Part shown: piece after piece, positions 11,601 through 23,100 of the stretch
Numbering within the stretch: position 1 is the stretch's first letter
How the letters are laid out: every line of letters begins with the position of its first letter
Source: Colius striatus
Taxonomy: Eukaryota; Chordata; Aves; Coliiformes; Coliidae
DNA length: 64,000 nucleotides
Direction of reading: 5' to 3'
Assembly: GCF_028858725.1 (NCBI RefSeq)
Contig: NC_084765.1
Location: 9,441,501 to 9,505,500 of the forward strand
Translations under genes and position numbers: made by a program
The notes under the pieces: model-generated
Told to the model about the DNA's origin: nothing
The model's input: the letters and a program-made list of their open reading frames with translations, nothing else
Databases searched by the model: none

Positions 11601-13884
11601 TCTTGTTGTAATTGATGTCATCTTTGAATCCTGTGTACTTTTATTATGGAAACTTAACTGATTTCGTTTATCCTGATCAAATGCACTTTTAACTCTAAAA
11701 CTTTGTCAGCTACTTATTTAGAAGGCACTGGATGAACTGGTACTATTTGAACTGAAAAAAAAAAATCTTGACTACAGATTTTAAATCCCACATTGTTATG
11801 ACAAGTCCTCTATTCTTTTTGGTATTTTTCCTCCATTTCCTTTCTATCCTGCTTGTACCAGCACCAGTCATTGGTTTTGGCAGTGTTTCTTAACAGATAA
11901 AAGGAAGGAAAGACAACCTCTGAGCATGAAAAGTTAAGTGACATTTTTCCATTATATAGAGTTTTAGCAGTCTTGACAGCTTGAGGTCTGTTTTTCCTAA
12001 GGAACTTGTCAGTATTCAATGTACTACTCATAGACACAGCCTCAGACTTGTCAAGTTGCCTACTGCTAATAGCTCTGTGCTTTGGGTATCTGATCTCCTA
12101 ACATCCTTCTTGACTGCTGCTATGCCTGATCTAGTTCCACTGAACCACTCCTGCTCTGGAGTATGAAAGGTGTCATACAAAAATAACACAGCAAACCAAT
12201 AAATGAAAAAACAAAAAGGGAAATTGAACCCATCTCTGAGGGTTGGGTTTGTTTAAGCAGAAAAAGAAAAAGAGCACAGGCAGGGAAGCCTCACGTATTT
12301 GGCAGAAATCCTAACGTTAGTAGCATAGAAGCAGTGTCAGGAGTGGAAAATAGACCTTATTGAAAATCCCAAGAGAATTACTTTCTGAATGAGGGAAGGC
12401 TTAATCCAGAGAGATCTTGGATTGTTGCCATGAGCTTCAAGGAAAGCTGGAGATGCTCGGAGCTATATGGCATAGTCCTCCAATCTTCTTAGCCTGGAAG
12501 TTCAGGTCTCATCTTTCCCTTACTAGAATACATGCTTACTCATGCTGCAGCCCAAGTGAGTGATATGAAGCCTTGTGGCTAAAAGTTGAAAGGAAGCTGA
12601 AATCCTGTATTGGGATGTTTGACAGTGGGGTTCTTAAAATATGCCAGAGTAAATGCTGAGAAGTGGAGCTTACCTGCAGCTCAGTGCCCTGGTATAATAC
12701 CATGGTCAGTGTGACAGAAATGTCTAGATAGCCACCAAGCTCTCACCATCTTTAATGAGAGTGGATATGTGTGAAAACTTTCAATCCAAGAATTTAAATG
12801 AAACTTGAGTGCAGAATTTGTGGAGTAATTTCCTCCAACTTTCTGTTACATATAGTTTTCTTTATTCGTAGGGCTAATTGTGATTTCCAAATGGTGGATT
12901 AGAAGCCTTCAGGTAAACAAAGCTGTAGAAAGGACACAGCCAGGGCCAGGATCCTGTCAGGCTGTTTACTGTATAAGCACATAGTTAGAGATGTATACCT
13001 GTTAGGACTGGGACTAGTTAAAGATATGCTGGGAGAAGAAACCAGCTACACTTGTGTTTTACAGAGAGAACACAGGGATGCAGAAATAGAGCAGATAAGA
13101 TTGAATATGTACTGGCTCTGGACTTCTAAGTGTCACTTGTGCCTTTGAAAGCCAGCTTTTGCATGGTAGACTTGCCTAAGTTGGGAGGTGTTGATCTGGC
13201 AGCCCCAGCCCAGGGTCAGCCAGAAATGATGAGGCAGTGACCCCCACACCCATTCCTTTGGGACTTGTTGCCTTTTGGTGGCCTATTTCCACGATGCTGT
13301 TAGCATCTTCCACAGCTGATGGGCTGCAGTTGCCCAGCCCACAGCCAGGTGTGGCTGTTGTGTTTGAAGCCTGAGTTTGATGAGTGGAGGGGTGGTGTGA
13401 GCAGGATGCAGGATGAATGTGGATGTGTAATGGAATTGACTTGAATTCTCTCTAGCATTATTTGGCTCCTGTCCCTCTTTTCCTTTTCAATCAGTACAGT
13501 AGAAAATTCTTTTGAAGGGAGATAATTTTACAAAGTGCTGAGTTCAGAGTTCCAGAGCCTCTGGCATTCAGCAGGAGGCTTGGATGCTTTTAATCTATCT
13601 CCTGTGTTCCTATATTAAAGGAAATGTTTTCAAAGTGATTTGAGCAAGTTATTTTTGTGAAGCCTGTTAACAAATAATAGGATAAACGTGTGTAACATTT
13701 TTTTGCCTTCAAAGTTTGCCCTTAGGAGCAGAAAAGCTTTCTCACTGCTAAAAATACTTTTTTTCTTAAAAAGAAAGGAAAAGAAAGGCTCTTGAATGTG
13801 ATTTTTCGTTCCTATCTGTCTTCTGCTGACTTTAATCATGCAAACCTCCCACCAAGGTCAAGAGGAGTTCTGTCTGATTTACAG
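5626..13884. other. Long AT-rich intergenic stretch, no gene seen
   Basis: About 8 kb of AT-rich sequence with only short, unsupported open frames (for example 5628-5978, 9189-9473 and 13630-13839). I recognised no coding exons, RNA genes or young transposons. The part at about 11000-11500 has several ATTA-type homeodomain cores and no repeat signature, so it is a possible conserved noncoding element. Confidence 0.6.
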
Positions 13885-14892
13885 ACTACAGGAACTGGAA
13901 AGTTGATACAGATTTAGTGGCTGTCTCCAGAGGACTGGCTGATGACTGGGCCCAGAGACTGATGGGGACTGGAGTTAAACCCAGCTGGTGGCTGGTCACC
14001 AGTGGTGTTCTCCAGGGCTTAGTGTTGGGGCCTGTTCTGTTTAACATCTTTATCAATGATCTGGATGAGATCAAGTGCACCCTCAGTAAGTCTGCAGATG
14101 ACACTAAGCTGGGCAGGTGCATAGATGTGCTTGAGAACAGGAACGCTCTGCAGAGGTACTTGGACAGGCTGGAGCAATGGGCTGAGGCCAATTGTATGAG
14201 ATTCAACAATTCCAAGTGCTTGGTCCTACATTTGGGCCACAACAACCCCATGAAACGCTACAGTCTTGGGATGAGTGACTGGGAAGCTTCTTGGTGGAAA
14301 AGAACCTGGAGGTGTTGGACATAATCCGTCAGGGTGGCAAAGAAGGCCAATGGCATTCTGGCTTGTATAAGTAACGGAGTGACCAGCAGGGCTAAGGAGA
14401 TGATTGTGCACCTATACTCAGCCCCTTACCACAATAATGACATTGAGGTGCTGGAGCATGCCCAGAGACAGGCAATGAAACTGGCAATAGGTCTGGAGAA
14501 CCAGTCTTTTGAGGAGCAGCTGAGGGAACTGGAAGTGTTTAGTCTGGAGAAGAGGAGGCTGAGAGGAGATATGATCACTCTCTACAACTGCCTGAAAGGC
14601 AGTTGTAGTGAGGTGAGGGTAGATCTGTTCTGATGGGACAGCAGGAAATGGGCTCAGCCTGCACCAGAAGAGGTTTAAATTCAACATTAGGAAGAACTTT
14701 TTCACTGAGAGGATTATTAAGCATTGGAATGGACTTCCCAGGGAGGTGATGGAGTCACCATCCCTGGAGAGATTTAAAAGATGCATAGATGAGGTGCTGA
14801 GGGACATGGTTTAGCAGTGGGCTTGGCAGTGTGAGGTTAGTGGTTGGACTCGATCTTAGAGGTCTTTTCCAACCAAAAATGATTCCATGACT
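13885..14892 (+). mobile_element. CR1 LINE, 5'-truncated, with reverse transcriptase remnant
   Basis: A 5'-truncated CR1 retrotransposon of the avian non-LTR family. The frame from 13917 keeps the reverse transcriptase palm: [19 protein letters not shown], then SADDTKLG where functional copies have F-A-D-D. The first catalytic-motif position is therefore changed and the copy is dead. After a stop near 14324 a second frame (14334-14633) carries the end of ORF2, including HAQRQAMKL and [25 protein letters not shown] sequence. The 3' UTR follows and ends in the hallmark GGTTGGACTCGATCTTAGAGG and a degenerate ATTCTATGA-type tail at 14882-14891. The 5' boundary is uncertain. Confidence 0.93.
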
Positions 14893-17300
14893 GAGGGATA
14901 CAGTGGAGGCAAGAAGCAAATCTCAAACCCAGGAGCCTCCTCAGTCATTTCCCCTTCACCAATGTTTTACTCCTTGAGAAAGAATATTCAAAGGGAGAAT
15001 TCTTTGAGAGATCCCACCCACTTGATTGCAGCATTTTCCTGTCAGAGAGTTGATCTTGTAACCGTGTGTTTGGGCTGGTGAACGTGCTCATATCCTAATG
15101 GGCTGGAGAATACTGAAGTGATTACGTCCCACAGACAGTTTTGATAGGCTGTAGACAAGGTGAAAGTGTGTAAGTATGCATGTATGATATTGTTTCTTAC
15201 TGTTTCAGTTTTGCTAAGAAATTAGATTTTTTTCAAACATTATATAAATTGAAAATAGACAAAATTGTAGCTATGATAAACTGCAAGACCAGTGGTGCAA
15301 TAGTACCTATTCCTGCAGTGTGACTTGGCTTTGCCTCTCCCACAGAAAGGCTGGTCACCTCCTGTTACTGAAGAGCAGCCAACGGGCACCAATTTGTTCC
15401 CATGTGAAGCAGCAGTTCATGGCTTCTGTGGTCTGCAGTGTCCAAGACAAACTAGAACCTGCATTTCCAGGTGGGAATGCAGAGCATGAGAGGGCCAGAG
15501 TATTTAGGAGAGGAAAGAACAAAATGGACTGTGACTAATGTGGCCAGCATGAATTTTGAGAGGAAAGAATTCCTGGCTTGGATTAGGTGAAGTGAGAAGC
15601 ACAAGGATCTTGTTGTGTGGCATGAAGTAAGAAATAAGATATGGGAAGGCAGTGCACAGGGAGCAGCAGTCAGAAGTAGTGGAGAGTAGAAGATACATGA
15701 TGGGACAATCACGGACTATATTTGTATCCATGAAAAGTATGGTCCACCAGCAGGCCTCTGGAATAAAACACATCATTATTTGTTTTCATTTATGGTTATT
15801 TCCCATCAGCAGTCTTTGAGCTAAAATACCTTATTTTGTGGTGATTCTGCTGCTCCTCTGTGCAGTCTCAAGAGTATCTTGAGTTGACATCTGTTGCAGG
15901 CCAAATAACTGCAGTCTGCTATTTGAAACTCTGGTCTTCTGTGCTCATTCAGTGCATTTTTGGGGGACTGAGTGCCTGAGAACCTTTTTTTGGTAGTCAT
16001 AGCCTTTAGCATTACTGATATTTGCGTACTTAGCTGGATCTCATTTGTTCTGTGTAGTGTAAATCTGCAGGACTATGGTCAATCTTAAACCACTATAATT
16101 GTGAGTCCTATTTAATTTCTTTAAGCTGATGGAAGTCTCTCTAGAGACATACCAGAGGGAGAAACAGTGATCAAGTGGGGCACAAAGTGTGTTTGCTGTT
16201 CTGCTTTATTCTTCTGTTCTGAGAAACTCTCCCTGCTTCCCTTGCCTGTCTGTACTTAGCAACATCCTCTGATGCTTGTCTGATGAGACAGAAGGGGAGA
16301 CTGAGGTCAGAGATTTGTCTGTATCAAGAGCAATGTGACAAAGCTTAGAGGAGTTGTGGATGTGTGAAAGAAGTGGCCACTCAGGGAATGAAGTTGCTGA
16401 CTGCTCAGCACAATGTGATGCTGTTTCTGGTTTTGGTGTAGTAATTTAAAAAAAAGTGAAGGGTCCATAAAAAAACCCAAATCACCTCCCACCCCCAGTG
16501 CTAGAAGAGAAAGGGATACTGCTTATAACATTACTCCTTGGGAATTCAGACTATGATCTTTTTGCCAAGTGAGATATATGCACTGTTATCTTTTGTGTGA
16601 CTTATTTGATCTTTACAGTTGGATTTGCCCAAGTATGTCTCTAGTGATCAAATGTGGCAATGTAACTTACCAGTCCTCCCCACAGGAAAGAAAAGACTAC
16701 TGTCGGTTTTCTTGTTTCACATTCCATCAATACCTCTGCTACTGCTGCGTTTTATGTAGGAGTATTTTTTCTGCAAGTCTTTTTTGTCATTAGAGCTCTT
16801 TCTAATTTGAACAGCTGCTCACACTGGTTGGGCAAAGATTTAGGCCCACGGTGAATTAATATGATCTGTTCCTAACAGATACTAGAGGGAAGGATTTCCC
16901 CCTTCCTCCTTTCCACTCTGACCCAGCACCTTCATCCCACCTCACTCTGCTCCTTCTGCAATATACTAATAACAGCACCTGCTGTTGTCTCATTGATTTT
17001 TATTTTCTCTTTGGCTTAATATAGGTCAAAAATAGGCAGCAATCTGTTCCATTTCAAGTGTCAAAACAAGTTCACATAGTGTTGGAGAGCATGATGTCAC
17101 TCCACAACTTCTAGATGATATTGACCTCAAACCAAGCTGGCTCCAAAACCCAATACAGTCACTGGTAGTCTGGTGGTGGCTGGGTCTGATCCATAACCCT
17201 CCTGCCACTGTGTAATTAACATACCAGTTATGAGGGCTGTGTATGTCACAGACTGTACTGGAATGGCTCCAAATGTACCTCACTCCCACTAATTTTCTGG
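14893..17300. other. Intergenic, no gene seen
   Basis: Unique-looking sequence between the CR1 copy and the next CpG island. The only open frames are short (62-90 codons) and have no recognisable similarity. I saw no RNA gene or transposon. Confidence 0.6.
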
Positions 17301-17912
17301 TTGTCTCCTAGCTGGGCCTCGGGCGAGCTCCCGGCACCCCGCCACCATGGCAGGCTCCTCTCCATAGCAGCAGCTCGGGCTCTGGTTGCCGCTGTTCTCC
17401 AGCTGCTTCTAAAACCGCAGGCCAAGAGGGGCTTCCGACTTTCTGCTCAGAGGGCGGTTCCGCTCACCGAGTGAAATACATTCCTTGCAGAAGGGTACTG
17501 GAACTGCCGTCCCGCTGGAACGTGCTGCCCCACGAAGCTTCAACCTCACTGCGAGCCGCCGGTGCCGCCGCTTGCACCGGGCGCTGCGGGCACGGCCGGG
17601 CGCTGCGGGCCGTCGGGATGGCGGCAATGGCCTGGCCGCGCTGCCACCTGCGGGCTGCGCGCCGCCGCACCCGGGCTCGGTGTCGATCCGTCCCATCCCG
17701 CCGTCAGGAACCCTTCGGCTGCCGGCGGCACGGCAGCAGTCCGGCACCCGCTGCCGCCCGAGCGCTGGCCGGCTTTAAACGCGCTTGCTAGTTACCGGGC
17801 GGCTGTGCCCAGGGCAGCGGCCGCCCCCGGCCCAGCACGCCTCGCCGCCCGCCCGGCCCCGGCCCCGGCCCGCGCGCAGTGACGGGCGGAGGGCGCCGCG
17901 GCTCCCCGGTCT

Positions 17913-17930
17913 CTGGCGCCCCCTGGCGGC
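17913..17930 (-). promoter_or_regulatory. CTCF-like binding motif
   Basis: Read on the minus strand, this is GCCGCCAGGGGGCGCCAG, which fits the vertebrate CTCF core (CCASYAGRKGGCRS-type) closely. It sits inside the orphan CpG island and could mark an insulator or loop anchor between RASSF10 and TEAD1. Binding is inferred from the motif alone. Confidence 0.6.
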
Positions 17931-18052
17931 GCGCGGCGGCCGTCGGGGAGTGGCCGGGGCGCGAGGGGGCGCGTGCCGGGCCGGGGGCTCAGGGCCGCGG
18001 GGTCAGGGCCGCGCGCCGCCGCCGCCGCCGCCGCGCCTTGGTCGGGGTTCGG

Positions 18053-18088
18053 GCTCCTGCGTTCGGCCGTGCTCCTGCGTTCGGCGGT
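18053..18088. repeat. Two-copy 18-bp tandem repeat
   Basis: GCTCCTGCGTTCGGCCGT is followed directly by GCTCCTGCGTTCGGCGGT, with one mismatch. A third, degenerate start (GCTTCTGCGCGG) follows. It lies at the 3' shoulder of the orphan CpG island, just after a GCC-triplet run. Confidence 0.9.
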
Positions 18089-18150
18089 GCTTCTGCGCGG
18101 CTCTGGCTTTCGCTCGGATGGAGAGCGACCGGTATCCTCCGTCGAACCGG

Positions 18151-19655
18151 GATGCTCCTCTTCAGACTGCCCCTCAGAAAAGTCTCCCACGTAGCTAAAC
18201 TCTTGCCCAGGGTGCTCTGGTTTACCTCAGGATGCGTTTCTCTGTTTCTGGGAGCCTAGGGCACGGGTTGCCCACTTTGCATTCGGCTGAGCCTGTGTAA
18301 ATCTGAATCTTTGCAGCAGTTGCAGGTTGTGCAGAAACAACGGGAAAAATAGTTTCCTGATGTGACATTTTCCTCCCAGAATACATTTCTCCAACAGATT
18401 CCCGAAATGTTCTCAGGATGCTAGGCCTTTGACTTTATTTTCAGGGTAGAGAGAGGCAGATAATCAGCCGATATACGAAGAAAGAAACTTAACAAAAGAT
18501 GGCTCCTGCTTGTGCTGTAAAGTCACAGAAGAGTTCCAGAGCCAGTCTCTTATCACAGAGCCCCAACAGGGATCATACCAGCTTGGGAGGTAATTTGTTA
18601 TGACAGTTCTCCTCTGTAACCCAGCATGGACAAAAGCTACAGTACTTGAAAACTACATTTTGTCTTCAGGATATCTTCATGGTACTGATAATAAACCTTT
18701 AGTACAAACCACATCATCTTCTGGCATCACATAATAGTTTGGCAAGCAAGCACAAGAGTTAACAAAAAAAGCATTGTCTGCACATTTTGATCTGAACTCT
18801 TGTCTCTTTACTGAGGAGTTCATTTTGAGATCTCATAAAGATGGTTCACTGGCTACAGGGCTGCATGTAACCAGGAAAGGTCATCATTACAGTGCTGGAG
18901 CCCAACTGCACCAAGGTCTACCCATATGCAGCAGATCAACTGCAGGTTCTCACAGCTCCATGATACACATAACACACACTGACGGTAGATTTGCATAGAT
19001 TTTACTGGTAAATAAATTAAATTGAATGGAATGTAAAGAGAGAAAAACTAATTAAGTGTGGTAAATATGATTGCAAGAGAGGATTCATTCGTGAAAGTGG
19101 AGAAATGAGGCAAATTCATTTCTCGTTTGCAGTAATTTACCTTGTGTTTTGCCATGAGGATGCATGTTCAGTTGCAGACCGCTTTGATAGTAAGCTGATT
19201 CTCATTTAGCAGCATGTCACCTTCAAGTCAAAGTAGGCTCTGAAAATCAGTGAATTATATATTTTAAATTAGGGATGTGATCAAATATTTTGACAGGAAG
19301 CCAATTTTTTTGGTTTTATGTTCAGCACCAGTGGGCATTTTCTCTGTGTTGAAACTGAACTCCGTGCTTCTTACAGCTCATGATGGTTAAAGGAAGTGAT
19401 TTTACTCTCCTAATCAAATATATTTACCTCTGAAGGTGGTGTGGTCATTTCCCTGCATTAGCCATCAAAACCATTTGTGTCAGGAGATGAGTAACAAGAG
19501 TAATCTTGCAGTCAACACTCATATTTTGGAAAGAAGGAGTACCTAAAGAGGTATTCACATGGGATGGGCATGGGTTCAGAAAGGGTCTTTCATAGTAACA
19601 GTTGCACTTAAGTGTTTTTTTGCATGGGCAACCTCCAACTGCTTAGTTTTCTCTT
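18151..19655. other. Intergenic, no gene seen
   Basis: AT-rich unique-looking sequence between the CpG island and the poly-C/CR1 block. The open frame at 18774-18998 has no recognisable similarity. Confidence 0.6.
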
Positions 19656-19681
19656 CCCCCCCCCCCCCCCCCCCCCCCCCC
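19656..19681. repeat. 26-base poly-C tract
   Basis: An uninterrupted run of 26 C residues directly abutting the 5' end of a CR1 fragment. The run is long enough for slippage and for G-quadruplex formation on the minus strand. The exact length in the assembly may not be reliable. Confidence 0.95.
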
Positions 19682-20190
19682 ATCAGCTGCCACACCTCAA
19701 ATACTGTGTTAAGTTTTGAGCTCCTCACTACAAGAGGGACATTGAGGTGATGGAGCATATCCAAAGAAGAGCAATGAAGCTGGTGAAGGGTCTGGAGCAC
19801 AAGTCTTATGAGGAGTGAGGGAACTGGAGATGTTTAGTCTGCAGAAAAGGATGCTGAAGGAGACCTTATTGCTCTCTACAACCATATGAATGGAGGTTGT
19901 AGTGAGGTGAGTGGTGGTCTCTCCCCAAGTAACGAGTGACAGGAAAAGAGGAAACTGCTTCAAGTTGTGCCAAGGTGGGTTTAGATTAGATATTAGCAAA
20001 CATTTTTTTCACTGAAAGGATTTTCAGGCATTGGAGTAGGCTGATTGAGCCCCCATCCCTGGAAGAATTTAAGAGACAAGTAGATGTGGTGCTTAGGGAC
20101 ACGGTTCAGTAATGGGCTTGGCAATGTTAGGTTTATGGTTGGACTTCATGATCTTAAAGATATTTACAACCTAAGCGATTCTACGGTTCT
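19682..20190 (+). mobile_element. CR1 LINE 3' fragment
   Basis: Starts within the end of ORF2 (CCACACCTCAAATACTGTGTT), runs through the segment that corresponds to CATTGAGGTGATGGAGCAT, and then the 3' UTR with TTTTTTTCACTGAAAGGATTTTCAGGCATTGG-type sequence. It ends in GGTTGGACTTCATGATCTTAAAG and a worn GATTCTACGGTTCT tail. The reading frame is broken, so this is a dead copy. It resembles the copy at 13885-14892 but is more diverged. Confidence 0.93.
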
Positions 20191-23100
20191 TAAAAATTGA
20201 CTGTAGTAGATTATTAAGACTAGAGACAGACTTTGGGTGCAGTAGCAATCAACATCAAAATGTCAAGGAACACTATTATTTATACTTCTTAGCCTAACTG
20301 ATATCTAGCATAGGGACAATAATGTCTTGCAGCTCCAAGTTCAGTGTTCCTAGAGAGTTCTATATAATAGATTCAAAAGAAGTTTTAAGATTTCTCCCTC
20401 ATATCTGTGTTAAAAGTAGGTATAGCATAGTGCTGTTAGGATGCTATTTAACAGTATTTAATGGAGAAGCATTAGAAAAATCTGTTACAGAGCACTGCAT
20501 GGTCAGAGAGTGCCCCTTTAACTGCGCTTTTTACTAGTTTGTACTTACATTAATTTTATTTAGATTTGCTAAATGAGGTAGGCACTAGCAGTCCCTGCAG
20601 TCCTCCATTAGACTCACCTCCAATAACACTTCGCTGCTGATTGTTATCCTTTGTTTACAGAGCTCCTGCCAATTTTCCATCCTGTGACTGCCTATGTCTG
20701 ACACTGAGTACAAGAAGGAGCTGCTGTAGCAAATGCCTTCATAAAATCCCCAAAGCCAAAGTCTCTCATGCTCTTTGCATCCACTGATTTTGCAGTCCAG
20801 TAGAAGTGAAGTTTGTGCAAAAAGATTTCTACACAAGTGCACGTTGCTCGTGGCTCAGACCTACCATCTCTGCTAGATGATTTGCAAATTTTGGCTCTAG
20901 ATATTGTTGATATTTTACAGGTGTCTGAAGTAATGGCAAGGACTACTGAAGCTGTACTTGCTTTATTCCTCTGTGGCACATACTGCAGTGCTGGTAATTT
21001 CTGTACTGAACATTCCAGTGAGATTCACAGTGATATACTTTCCGGGCTGGTGGAGATTTTAGGAAGTGATATTAATGTGAAGTAAGAATTTCATCCCCTG
21101 ATGCATGAGTGTTTATTTCCTCTGTATTTTACTGTTTATTTGGACTGAAAGAGCTTTGTGTTTGAGGCAGAACTCCCATGCTGTTGTGCCTATGGCCTTA
21201 TCAGCCCTTCTGATTCACTGGTTTTGTTGGTTATTCTGAGAGGTGTTTTTTCATTACCATTTTGCAAATCATTGGATACATGTAAAACAAACTTAAGTCA
21301 GACACATCAACAAGAAAAATCCCTGCTGTTGTTCCACAATCCCTCCACTCTGAGAGCTTTAATTATTTAATAGTATTTGGGCTCATGTATGGCTTTTCAT
21401 ATCAAAACACCTTATAAACATAAACTAATTAATTCCTCTTACTGGTAAGCAATCTTTTTTCTGCTGTTCCCAACCTCATCTTTTCTCCACCCACCAGGAC
21501 ACAGAGGTCAATTTATAGACCCTTCACTAGAATTGGAGCTGGAGTGACTAAGCTGTCAAAATATTTGCGTCACAGGTTTTCCAGTCTTCTCTCTGCCAAA
21601 AATCCCACCCACCTTTTCCTAGATAGTCGAAGCACAAAGGTTACAAGACTGAGTATAAGTTACATTGGCTTGGTGTCACTACAGAAAAGACCTCGAGAGC
21701 TGATTCTCTCTTTTTAATGAGAAAGCAGCAAGAGATTTCAGCATGAGTTTGGGAAGTTACAGCTGTCATTTAGAATGTCCGTATTTTTAAGTGTTGAAAA
21801 ATACAGCAGTCAAGAACATACATGGAGGCATCCTGTGAAAGACTAGTCACCATCTGTTAGATTTGGTTGATCAGAGTACTTGTTTTGGGAAGTCTTGGAT
21901 ACTTCTAATACATTCTATCCCTACATCAAGTACCCCTGTAGGAAATACAGTCCTGCATCATTTCTTCAGTTCCTTGCATTGGGTAGTAGAAAGGCAGAGC
22001 TTCCCCTTCCTAAGCAACCTCCTCTCTGGTTTCGGGGTAGGTTATAGCAAGTATGACTGGCAGGAGGAGAAGAACTGGCTGAGAATGCAGCTTCCAGGTA
22101 CCAGCTGGGTGTCTTTGGTCTCAGAGGAGTGCTTGGCCACAGGCTCCCATTAAATACAGTCAGGATACTGGGTAAGAATACCAGCATACAGAACATGGCA
22201 GGATACTAAGAACTGAATAGTGCTACACGGTGAATGTGTGTGCAATTTTATCACACAACACGTATTTGATCCTACTGAGTAAATTATACTATAGAACGTG
22301 GAACTAAATTAAACATTATTTTACATAAAATATCTTAATGCAGTGAAGTGTTGACTTGAGAACCAAATTCTGCCCTCATGCAGGCAACCATAATTCCATG
22401 CAAGTGATTGGTTCAGATTGTGTCTTAAGGCAAATGCAGTTCCTTTGTGACTGGATTGATACTGTTGCACACCAATGTAGAATTCCCTTTTCTGTGCTTT
22501 AAGTAGAAATTTGGAATTGCTAAATTGAACTTGTATAATAACAGCTTCTCTTTTCTTAAAAAAAGACACAGTCTTCTTATAAAGGAGCTAACTAGAAGAA
22601 TGTATTTCCTGTGTGTTTGTTCTCATATTGTATTTTATCAGAGCTGGAGTTGGGGATTCCCATTTCCTGCTTTTTCTGTAAGATAGCAGCAGCAGTATGG
22701 CATAGCTAGGGGGATGCCTGTGATGTAACTGCTTCTGGGCATTGCAAGCAAGCAGCTGGGTAGTGTGGGTTAGGGGAGAGAGTGGAAGCACCACTGCTGT
22801 GAGATGTGATGGAAATGTTTCAGAATTCTTGGGGTTTTTAACCTCATCAAGATCAAACAAGCTAACTTTTTCACAGTGACAAAGTTTATCATAAAAGAAG
22901 ACATTCTTAACCATCTCTTCCTAAAAACCCTTTGGAAATCCCAATTTCAAGCCCAGTAACGCAGTGATAGTTTTGCATGACACTTCCTGTATATGAGGAA
23001 GCATTTGGGTGTCTAAAATGTGAGCAGCAGGCTGATGTGTTATGGTTCTCACCTGTACTGTGGCCAGAGGTAACTCAGTGTCAAGATTTAAATAAATCTC

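Larger units (their letters stand above)
17301..18150. promoter_or_regulatory. Orphan CpG island, possible noncoding RNA promoter
   Basis: An abrupt block of GC-rich, CpG-dense sequence about 15 kb upstream of RASSF10 and 28 kb from the TEAD1 3' end, with no protein-coding gene attached. It contains a run of GCC triplets at about 18016-18034, an 18-bp tandem duplication at 18053-18088 and a CTCF-like motif at 17913-17930. Many open frames cross it in all directions (up to 137 codons), as expected where GC-rich DNA lacks stop codons. None resembles a known protein, so I do not call them genes. On the minus strand CACTCG followed by GTGAGC at about 17469 could be a splice donor for a noncoding first exon. 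Confidence 0.75.

Noticed and set aside
17347..17367. ATG with a perfect Kozak context (GCCACCATGG)
   Set aside because: The frame stops after six codons (MAGSSP). No downstream exon could be recognised, so it is treated as chance within the CpG island.
17785..18198. 137-codon plus-strand open frame in the orphan island
   Set aside because: Pro/Arg/Ala-rich and overlapped by equally long frames on the other strand; no recognisable similarity.
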